From Hydra vulgaris (Eukaryota > Cnidaria > Hydrozoa > Anthoathecata > Hydridae), in the NCBI RefSeq assembly GCF_038396675.1, contig NC_088926.1, positions 12,107,501-12,171,500 on the forward strand: DNA of 64,000 nucleotides, read 5' to 3'. Under the pieces are notes generated by a model. It had not been told where the DNA came from, searched no databases, and saw only the letters and a list, made by a program, of their open reading frames with translations. A program made the position numbers and the translations under genes. Position 1 is the stretch's first letter; every line of letters starts with the position of its first letter. Positions 11,564-22,400 of the stretch are shown here, piece after piece.

Positions 11564-12925
11564 CGTATACTTAATAAATATTAAGTTCAGGCCCCGCTCG
11601 TGGCACCCGTATCTAGCAACCATTTGTATATATAAGTTTTATTTATTTTGAGTTCAATAATATAACTGTTTAAAGAATAATTTATTTAGAATTAACATTA
11701 ATGATATTCATTCAAAATCATACAAATATATAATTTATTATATGTTTGTAATTAAATAATTATTTACTTTGTGAAGTGAAATTTTTTATTTTTTTCAAAT
11801 TTTGTTTAACCTGATATTGAAATGTTTCACCGGATGATGACGTCTAAACTATTTGATTAACAACATAAAACATTTTTTTTTCAATATAATTAACCACTAA
11901 TGAGTAATATATTACAGCATTATGGAATCAGGGAACCATTGACCTGGGTAATTATCGATTAGATTGTCTAAACATGTAAACTACTTTTGTTTTGCAAAAA
12001 ATATTTCTACATTTACATATTACTCATCACCTATTAGACCGTACCCGTAAATTTTGTACAGGGTTATTTTTTAAAAATGAGGCAGTTTAGAATACCAAAA
12101 TATTGTTCTTGATTTATGTAACAAAATTCTTGAATAACTTTACAACTATATCCAAAAGTCCAGTTACTTTATGAAATACATGCAGCCATAATAACTCTTA
12201 ACATTGTATATTATATACAATGTTAGGAGCTATACAATATTAACAATGTTAGGAGTTATATATTCATTATATATAACTCCTAACACTCTAAGGAGTTAAC
12301 AAATAAGTAAATAATACAGTAGCAAATACAGTGTTTTGAAATTATTTACAAACATTTATAATTTAAAAAACATTATTAATACAAATTTATTATAAATTTA
12401 AAGAATAAACAAAATTAATTTTAAAAAGTTAAAAATTCTCTTGCAAGTTTTTCAATATGAGCTTTGCATCTTGGCAATTTTTAGAATATTAAAATAGGCC
12501 CCAATCACGTCTTGCGGTTGCGCGATGAATAGGCCTTCAGTATAGAGCGCCACAAGACGACCCCATTAGAGAAATTTACTTACTTTTTTACTAAAAACAT
12601 TTTTAAACGGTGCGCCGTCGTATTACTAATATGTATGGTCAGAAGGTTCAATAAATTTAAAAAATAAAATGTAAATAACGCACGCTAATAATAATAACAG
12701 ACTCTAAACTAAATAATAAAACTATTTAAAATAGTCTGAATGATATCATGGTTTAATTGTTAGTCAATTGAATTTTTGAAAAAAAAATCTGTACTTTATA
12801 AATGTATAGATTTAAAGTATTTAAAAACTTAAATAGTATTTAAAACTTTAAAAATTTATTTGTAGAACATAACTTATAAGTCTAAACTCAGATCTAAATT
12901 TTTTAAATTAAGATCCAATCTTTAA
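11561..12925. other. AT-rich intergenic stretch with stacked hairpins
   Basis: No coding similarity was found. Two adjacent palindromes lie at 12200-12224 (AACATTGTATA-type arms) and 12249-12285 (GTTAGGAGTTATATAT arms), and a direct copy of GTTAGGAG links them. Bases 12500-12640 are locally less AT-rich (CACGTCTTGCGG, GGTGCGCCGTCG) and could be a MITE end, but no partner end was seen. Confidence 0.4.
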
Positions 12926-13140
12926 AAAGGCTAAAATCCGAACATTAAAATAAACCTAAATACAGTCTCTAAATATTGCAAACTACAGACATATATTTTT
13001 AATTATCCCTATATTCATATAATAATTATATGAATACAAGGATAATTCAAAATATTTACCTGTAGTTTGCAATATTTAGATTGTATTTGCAATATTATAC
13101 TGTATTTATGTTTATTTTAAGTTTTGGATTTAGGCCTTGT
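12926..13140. mobile_element. Fold-back (MITE-like) element just upstream of NOL12
   Basis: The two halves are imperfect reverse complements. AAATATTGCAAACTACAG (about 12970) pairs with CTGTAGTTTGCAATATTTAG (about 13062). The outer AATAAACCTAAATACAG (about 12951) pairs with CTGTATTTATGTTTATTTTA (about 13101). The outermost GGCTAAAATCC pairs with GGATTTAGGCC. Total arm length is about 70-90 nt around an AATTATATGAAT-type centre. It is non-coding and ends fewer than 100 bp before the NOL12 start codon, so it may overlap the promoter. Confidence 0.6.
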
Positions 13141-13200
13141 TATAACATTACATTATAATAATTACATTATAGTAATGTAAAAAAAGATTTGGAAAAAATA

Positions 13201-13217
13201 TATTTTTAGTTAATAAA
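13201..13217 (+). promoter_or_regulatory. Candidate 3-prime splice acceptor upstream of the NOL12 ATG
   Basis: TATTTTTAG ends at 13209, eight bases before the ATG at 13218. It could be the acceptor of a 5-prime UTR intron or a spliced-leader trans-splicing site, since spliced-leader addition is known in Hydra. Inference only. Confidence 0.35.
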
Positions 13218-13282
13218 ATGAAGAAAAAAAGTGCTGGAAAGAAACAAAAAGTTGTAATTTCATTTGATGAGGAAGCTCGAAA
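13218..13282 (+). CDS. NOL12: NOL12 exon 1
   Basis: It encodes the Lys-rich start (MKKKSAGKKQK) and VVISFDEEAR plus two bases of the next Lys codon. The donor is GTAAGA at 13283. Confidence 0.85.
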
Positions 13283-13376
13283 GTAAGATGTTAAGTTTTC
13301 CTTAACTTTAGTACTTTTTTGAATTAAGGAAAAATTAAAAATTTGCAACAACTGTATATATTTGTAACGCACACAC

Positions 13377-13468
<92 letters not shown>

Positions 13469-16400
13469 ACATTTATTCCTAAATACAGTTTTTGAAATAA
13501 GAGTTGCCAAATATTGTTCCTAATTTAAAGGTAAAAAGCATGTAAACTTCAAATATCAATTGAGGGTAGTTGTAAGATTGATAATATAGAAAATCTTTGA
13601 ATGTTATTTATAAATATATCTCAATGGATTAATTTATTAGGAATATTTTACTGTGTTTTTTCTTGAATGTATTTGTAGAGAGTATTTGACTGGGTTCAGA
13701 AAACGTAAAGCAGAAAGAAAAAATAAAGCAAAACTGGAAATTGAAAGAAAACTTAAAACTCAAATAAACCAAGAAAGAAATAAGGTATATAAGGCACTTT
13801 TATTTAAAAAGTATAATACTATACAAATCAGTTTTGTAAAATAGTCTTGAAATTTTTTTAATTGTAAATTATTGTTAGGTTTTATGTGGTTATGTGGTAT
13901 TTGATTTTATTCTTATTTGTAGAGAAGAAAAGTTATGCAAGAAAAGGTCAATGAAATATTAAAACATGTTGGTATATAATTTTTGAAAATTATTTTCTTA
14001 AATATTTTTTTTAAATGCACTTTTCTTTTATTCACTTTGCTATTAAATATTATTTATACTTTTGTAATCAAATTTTAAAATATAATTTTAAAATAAACAA
14101 CTATTTTTAATTAAAAAAAAAATTAGTTTTTCTATCTCTTAGTTTTGTTGCAAATATGACTAAACTTTATTGTATCTCTTTTAAGATGTACATTTGTGAT
14201 TTTCTTTAAATTCAACTTAATGACAGGCGCTAATTGTTATTAAGTTGTGTCCCCTTTTATTTTGATTTTAAATCGTAATATTTAATGAGCATATTGAAAT
14301 ATCAACTTTAAATTTGTTACATACATGGTCTTCCACAGGGCTGATTCAAGTATCAAATTAAAAAATTTATACGACTATAACTTCTGGAAACTATGAAAAA
14401 GAAAAAAAAGTTTCCCTACTTCGGTGCAGTCAGTGCAAATTATAAAAATAATTATTAATGTAATTTTAAATTTTACAATGTAATAGCAAATTTCTCATAT
14501 AGACAGTAGTGGACTATTTGTATTTAACATTACTGAATGATAATTTATGTTTTTTATTTGATCTGATATTTAACCTTTTTGCTCTGCTCAATTTTGTAGG
14601 TTTGACTACTCAGCCCGCATAATTTTTTACCTTAAGTTGCAGGTTTATTAAAAATAATATATTTTCAGTTATCTTTATGTGTTAACCTTGAAGTAAAGTT
14701 TTTCTAAAAGGTAAATGAGTATACTTACATAATTCATAGAGGTTTACACCATACTGGATATAACTTTTATAGAGCATTCGTCTAAAAAACAAACAAAAAA
14801 AGGGAAAAATTAGATTATTGCACTTTTTTTCAATAAACTGACATGTATGAAAAAAAAACAGGTGGAAATGTATATGTATGCTATGAAATTATTATTTTTA
14901 GCATCCCATAAGTTTATTTAAACAGAATAATTAAAATATACACAAGTACAACTTTTATTTTTCTCAAATTTTGAAAATCTGAGACTCATAGTTTTGACAA
15001 AAATATGCATAAATTGACACATGTGCGACAGCACACATTCCACATTTGTATGTTGTCTCTTTTCGTTTGCCATTGTTCAACAGACACATTTACTACGCTT
15101 TCGACCCAGCGATTGACTTTTTTGGGTAATAAAATGTCTTTCAACAAGTCGTAAAGGATTGTTTAGGCCATTTACTGGTTCTCCACGTCCTGACTGAATT
15201 GGTGCTTGTTTATTTAGATGGTACATAATTATTGTTTTTACTAGAGATTCTCTAAACTTTAGATGACTGGTGTTGCTTCCATTTAATTTTTTCCAAACAA
15301 CAAATGAGTTGTAAATGTAAAAATCAATAAGCAACTCACCAATCTTTTTAAACCATTTCAAACCTCTCCGTTGTATGGAATACGGGATACTGACGCAACT
15401 CAAGGTATCTACACCACCCATTGTTTTATTGTAATCTGACACAGCATTTGGTTTCATAATGGGATTTTTAGAAGAGAAGTGAATTTTTCCAGTTTTAATT
15501 AACTGACCTGTATGTTTTGTTGACATCATTGAAACAACCTTTGTTGATTTGATCTTGTAGGGATCATTCCATCTCATGATCATCATTTATTTGGCATAAA
15601 ACTTTTTCAAAACTGGTTGACCTACACCTTTAGAAGGCTTCCATGCCCAAAAGTCCTTAGGAAGTCCTTTTTTTCAACGCAGTGTACCAAAACAATCAGT
15701 TTGGTTATTAAATAATGCCATCAATAGTTTAGGTGAAGTGTACAAATTATCAATGGTCACACAGTAACCCTGATTGTACAGTCCATCTATCAGAGATAAA
15801 ACTATTTTTGAATAACATGCATACTCATCAAATGCTTTAGCAAAAGTTATGTTACTGGGGGCAGGATAGCCTGTATCTGAACCTTTCCAAAGAGAGAGAT
15901 ATTTATCTACAGAGACATTTAAGTTTACTCAAACTGTCATCACGATTTTCATGTTCAGGGTCCATAAAATGCATCATTGTACGAGTAGACTCAAATTGAT
16001 TACAACGCATAGAAAAAATAGGTGCAGAAAATATGTGGTCTTTAGTCCAAAACATATGATAATGTGGCTTGTTTATTATTCCCATTATGGATATTATTGC
16101 AACATACACCCAAATTTCATTAAAAGTCACATCAACCCATAAACTAAAGCAACTTCTTTTTTTTGTTTGCATTCTTGCTAGTGCTGATTTTGCATATGTA
16201 CATTAGGGTGTCCCAAAAACACACTTTTTTTAAAATTTCAATGTGCTCTCAACTGATCCCCATTCTATAGGTCCTAAATAGCTACCAAAATCTTTTTTTT
16301 AACTTTTTAATGACTAGAAGTGATAGATGTAAATTCTGAGTTTTATGGTTTTGTACACTTATGTGTATTTACTAAAAAACAGCGCTATCTAGTATTTCAA

Positions 16401-19400
16401 TATGTTTTAATATGACGTAATAATTAGTACACAAATAATTCCCATAGGATATTATTAAAGAATAGGATCATTCCCTATGAACATTGTTAGAGATTGATAT
16501 TTTTCCCTCTGGACAATATTATTAGTTCTTATAATTCCCCATGGATTGGTTCACAAATAACTCCATTTAGAAATTTTTTTTGAAGGAAAAAATTTCTAAA
16601 TGGAATTATTTGTGCACGAAGGAATTCTAATTTGTGCACGAAGAAATTCTCGTGTAAACGGTTATAAAAGCCGTAACGGTAAACTTAGATAAAATATTAT
16701 ATGAGAGGGAATAACGACTTCATAGATTTTTGATGCAAGTGTAACATTTAGTATAAATTTAGTTAAAAAACTGATTATTTCGAAATTCATATAAAAATGG
16801 GTAGAACAGCTAAAAAAAAGAAGATGATAGGACAGAATAAGATAAAACGGAAAAATACAGAAAGGTTGAGGTATATTTACCTATTGAAGTACCCACTGAG
16901 GGAGTTACCTCAGAGACAGCTTCCATCTAATGGTGATATTCTTAGATACTATCAATTTATCCTTCGCAAGTCACAAGTTAAATACAACTAATGTTGGTTG
17001 CAAATTGAAATCGAAATCCAAGGATTTTGTTTGTGAAAATGGTGTTTGTACAGATCCTGATAGTTCTTGCTTGGTATCTAGGATTAAAAAAATTTGGGAT
17101 AATGCTGGGTTTGGCAAGAAATTTGTGATTTGTGGGTACAATATAAAGACTAAAATCATTAAACTTAATTTAAAATACAAGAAATTGATTAAATTGTCTT
17201 CTCTAAACTGGAACAGCAGTCTTGATAAGCAATCAAAGTTAGAGAAAGATTTTCTCACAGAATCCTATCAGCTTTTTGACATCTCGACTAAGAATTTTAA
17301 AAAAGATATTCTTGCTAGAAATTAATGATAAACCGCTTTCAAGAAGCACACTTCATAGAAAAAAGTTCAAATATGTAGAACTTGAAGGAGACTCGGAGTG
17401 GATTTCAATATCTAATCATCTTAAAGGCCGACGGCTTATTCTTCATTTTGATATCAAACTGTTGGAACAAATTACCACTGGGCTTAACATTATCCAAAAA
17501 ATTGAGCGACTTGCAGTCTCAGTGAGTTCCCCGGATGACGATACCATGGAAGACCATCTTTTAGGTGTTGTTCAATGTCCCTCTTCAAAGGGAGTTGAAC
17601 AAGCAGAACAAGTGCACAATCTTTTAGAATATTACGGATGTACAGAGCAGATCATTGATATATGCTGTGATACAACTGCAAGCAATACAGGCGGAGTAAA
17701 TGGAGCCATCCAAATTCTTACAGATATTTTGAAATTACCAATTTTGTAGATAATGTGTAGGAGACACATATATGAAGTACATGTATCTCACTATATGGCT
17801 GCCCTTACTGGTGAGAAAACTAAAGGTCCAAGAAGAGCTCTTTATGTCAAGCTAAAGAACAAGTGGCCTGAAATCTGTGAGAAAGTGAATGAAGTGAAAA
17901 ATTTATGTAAATTGGACTGGCAAAGAGATGATCTGAAGATTGGCTCTGTTCTTCGCACTGTTGCAGAGGAAGCTAAGACATTTTTGACTAATGCAACTAC
18001 TGATATAGTGTTTTCAAGGAATGGTTATGGTATAGTTTGTAAGCTCTTCTCTTCTTCTTCCTTGGAGTGAAAGAAGGAGGTAAGCTTACAAACTATACCA
18101 TATTTGCTATGTTCCATGGTTTTTAAAAAGTTTTTTAGGATTTCTGGCTCCCTACAATGATTTGAAAGCTATCCAGACAGCCTATGCATTGAGAAAAGTT
18201 AGTAAGAATATTGGAAATGCTTTGCTTCTCAGCATGGGACGCCATACGTGGTACTTAACTCCGCAACTCTGTGTTTTGTCCTTTGGGGATAAAGAAGTTC
18301 CTTCTGAAACAAAGCTAAGAATGCTGTTAGCTCTGATTGAGTTTGAAGAGCCAAATGAATTTCAGCGTTGTAAACCATCAAATGTACAAATTGGAGAGAC
18401 CACAGAGCTACCTGAGTTGATTTCCGAGCAAAACTACCTTCTCTTCAAACATTTTAAAATATCAAGAGCAAGTATAAAAGAATGGCTTAATAATAGTCTT
18501 AATACTATAGATGTTTTTAACCATCCTCAGTTGCTAGATTTTATTGCATGGATCAAAAACATATCTGTTGTAAATGATGGTGCAGAAAGAAACATTAAGC
18601 TCATTAAAGATTTTCTTTCAGCTACTAGAGATGAAGATCACCTTCAAAATGTACTTTTTGTAGTTAAAAAGTCTAGAAAAAACTTGACTAAGACTATGAC
18701 TAAAACGGAGCTTGGGAACTGTTCAAAAAGTTTCACTGCAATAAAATCTTAAATTTGCTAATAAATATTAGTTTTCATGTATTTTTTTTTGTATTTTCAT
18801 ATTTATAAATATAATCTATCAAGTTAAATAGTAGAAAACAATTGGAAATGATTTATACACATCTAATTGTTTTGTTTTAATTTTCTAAAATGTGTTTTCT
18901 ATTAATGTTAAGCTAGCTTAACATTAAAACAGTAAAACTCAGATTTTACATCTAGCACTTCCTGTCAAAATAAAACCGTCAAATTTTTTTTAGTACTTAT
19001 TTAGGTCACATAGAATGGGAATCAGTAGAGAGCTTTTTTTTTTTTTTTTTTGGGACACCCTAATGTACATACTTATTTGTGTACATACTTATTTGTGTGT
19101 CTGACAATATTGTTGATAATATCATCTGTTAAGAATGTTTTTAGTACTGCAAGTGGACAATCATGCTTTTTAGGAACATTATTTACCTTATTATCCGCAA
19201 TGAAAGAAAATTCTTGTTGTCGCCTAGGAATATCATCCAAAATAAAATTGTTTTCACAACCTTCCTCTTTACTAAATTCATTAACAACTGCCTTACGAAC
19301 ACGTTTTCTCTGTGAATTTAAGTCAACTGTATTACTACCAGTTACTATACTGATGTTGGTGGTAAAGAATGCGTAAAGCTTTGTGATTGGGAGAAGTTAA

Positions 19401-22400
19401 TTTTTATGTATCTATACCAAATTCTAAGTAAAAATGAACATACATTATACCACATCCCACCACTGTACACCACAACTCACCACTGTACTCTGTTTCCATA
19501 AAAATTTTAATTATGATTTAAATTTTTTCTTATTTCTTCAATTATAGATTAACAAACTTGTCAAATTAATTTTTTTAGGCATTCTGTATATCTACTTTAA
19601 AAATGGTTATATATATATAATAATATAGTAATAGGTAGTAAATGACCTGTTTGATATATTACGTAGGCTAGGACCGGGGCCGGGTTGGATAAAAAAAGTT
19701 GGCTCAGAGCCAGGTTTGTGACCGGGGCTGGAAGAGCATTGGTTTATTTTAAATCATTTTTTTAAATCGAAGTTCATGTTATATTTTATAAATATATAAC
19801 CATGTATATTTATTTAAAAATTATCATTATGATTAACACGATCATCAAAATCAACATTAGAATAAATTGAAGAAACATCTTCATTTATATCTTGTTGAAT
19901 AAATTCAAAATGGGAATCTTCTTTTTCTTCTGACAATTCAGTTTCAGATGTTACTTCAAAGAAATCTAAGGTAGTGAAACGCATCTTTGGATTGGTTTAG
20001 GGTTATATATTTATTATAATATAAATATAGCTATATTTTAATTTATAAATTAGACATATAATATGATATTTCAAAAAAAGAGTTTAAGGAAAAAATTAAA
20101 TTACAACTTTAAATTTAAATCTTACTCTTGAAATATAAAAAAAATCATTCTTTTAACATCCCAAGGCAAGAAAAACAAACTAAAATATATATACCATCAG
20201 TGGAAATCAACAAATCATCTTCACAATCATCATTATCACTGTTATCCAGCTCATCTATAAAGTTCTGAATTTCAGATTTATAATTTTATGCTTTTTTAAG
20301 TTAAAATTTTAAGTTAATCTCTTGATAAAATAATTATTATTGTGGACCATTTGTTCATAATTTGAATTCAGAAATGCAATGCAACCACCAGTTTTTTGGC
20401 TTTTTTGTAAAATATCAAGGTATATCTAGAAACGCCAAAAGGTGTACTTCGGATTTAGCGAGAATGCCAAAAGGCGTACTTTGGAGCAAAAACGTTAAGG
20501 GATCACAAATGCATCATTAAAAAAGTGACTTTTTCCGTAAAAAAAAAGTTATTTTTTTTGTAGAAAATATATTTTCTTAATATTGCTACAAATTAAAAAA
20601 AAAAAAAATTGCAATTTTTCTAAAATCTAGATAAGTAAATACTATGAGCCAACTAGCCCGTAAAAATTTTGCCTACTTACCCCAAAAGCCATTTTTTCAA
20701 TAAATGTCTAATAAATAAATTCAACAAAAGTCTATAAATCCTGAAAAATGGCAACTATTGAAATAAAAACTGAATGGAAATAGTAAATCAATTGTGACTA
20801 GAATCTTTGCAATAGTTTTTTTAACCTACTATTTTGATGCTCCAAAAGTTTGATTTATTTGTTTGTTTTTTTATGTTTTTGTTTTTGTTTAATAAACTTT
20901 AAAAATGTCTGACAAAAGTGAAATACTCGAATTTTGTTATAAAGAAGATAATGAAACAAATAAATTTAAATCTTGTAATACAAGATTTAAATTCTCAAGA
21001 AAATAAAAAAGCGAATGATGCCTTTGGAAGTTTAAGCAAGCGTTCTGGCAAATATGAAAATAAAACTAAAAAAGCTTCTGGAAGTTTAAACAAGCGTTTT
21101 AAATGGAGTACAAAAATGGTAGGAAATTTAATAGAGACTATACAGGCATATAAATCAAAAAAAAAATTTAGACTTTGACACTGAAAAATAAGCACAGTAT
21201 TTTTATATCAGAAAGGATATGGCAAATAAATATGTCAATGAGAATTTGTTTGGTTTAGGATCAGACATTCCAAATTTACCATTAAATTTTGAACAACTAT
21301 CTAGTCAAGACCAAGCCCTCCTTAAGACAGAGTTTTGTCTGAAAAAAAAGTTAATTTCTAAAGGAAAATAAAAGAATCCAGGAAAAAATAAAAGAAGTTA
21401 GACAAGTATTTTCTAAAGCTGTAGTGTCTGGGTCAAGAATTGGAAGTGGAAAAGTTGTTTTTTGAACACTATGATAATCTTGTCTCAATATGGCATGGTT
21501 CAGCTAATAGTAAGCCATTACCATTTGGTATTTCAAGTAAGGAAAAGTTAACTTTAAATAATATTGAAAATGTAATCAGTGATCATGAAAATATTTCGGA
21601 TTGTAGTGAATATGAAAATGAATTAAAACAAAACAAAAAAAGAAAAACATCTGTAGTTCCAAAAATTATTAACAATAAAAGAAAAATGCTTGAAAAAAAT
21701 CTTTCTGCAGCACAGAGAGATAAACTTAAATTTTTTTTTTCGAAATGAAAAGTGATGGAGAGCTTTGCAAAGATCTAACTAAAGCCATAAAAGAATCCAA
21801 TGAATCTTTTTCTGATTGCATAAAAGACATTAGTAAATCAAATAGTGATCTAAGCAAAGGTTTGTGTTTCTCTATGGAATTACTCTCCAGAACACTGATC
21901 TCCCAACAACAAATATCTGCCATTCAAACTCTTGCACTTCAGCATTTTATTTATCAAAACAACAGTGCTTTTTAACCTATTTGGATTTAGAAAAATAATA
22001 ACCACAAAAAGTCAATAAAAATAAACAAGCCTAACTAATTGTTATTTCTAAACTTTATTAGACATGTAAGCATTTATGTTATTAAAAAGTCTAAAGTCAT
22101 GGGTATATTTTTTAGTGATTAAAAATCTTTAGGAAACCTTTTAAAAATATTTACAAATAAAGTTGTGAAAAGCTTATAAAATTCACTGTTTTATTACAAT
22201 AATAAATTTTTATTTTTTTAAACATATTCAACAATAACTTGTCAAACAAAAAATCATAATAAAACTGGAACAAAAATATTAAAAACTTTTTATTTTATTA
22301 AAAGATTAGTATTATTTTTTGTTATATTTGATTTTATTCTGTGTAAACAGTTTGCTTTTGAACATAATTTTCATTAATGTACTCAGTTAATGCTTTACAA

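Larger units (their letters stand above)
16204..19062 (+). mobile_element. Complete 2,859-bp TIR transposon of uncertain superfamily, nested in piggyBac
   Basis: Ends are TAGGGTGTCCCAAAAA (16204-16219) and the reverse complement TTTTTGGGACACCCTA (19047-19062). The flanking octamer ATGTACAT is identical on both sides (16196-16203 and 19063-19070), so an 8-bp target duplication is likely. Because the octamer is its own reverse complement, part of it could instead belong to the inverted repeat. The element carries a + strand transposase-like coding region (16797-18752). The split piggyBac protein on either side supports the boundary. I cannot assign a superfamily with certainty. Confidence 0.85.
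14975..19400 (-). mobile_element. piggyBac transposon relic in NOL12 intron 3, split by a nested transposon
   Basis: Minus-strand piggyBac transposase coding runs from about 19390 to 19071 (N-terminal) and from 16195 to about 14975 (core and C-terminus). The complete transposon at 16204-19062 interrupts it. TTAA target sites and terminal repeats were not identified. Acidic peptides on the same strand at 19800-20290 may be its missing N-terminus. Confidence 0.75.

Noticed and set aside
13148..13510. Minus-strand ORF of 120 aa with a CVCV run
   Set aside because: It is the reverse of the (AC)n repeat in NOL12 intron 1 and of exon 1.
16971..17258. Minus-strand ORF of 95 aa
   Set aside because: It is a shadow of the nested transposon protein on the + strand.
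19050..19376. Plus-strand ORF of 108 aa, partly hydrophobic
   Set aside because: It is the antisense of the N-terminal piggyBac coding and crosses the nested element border.
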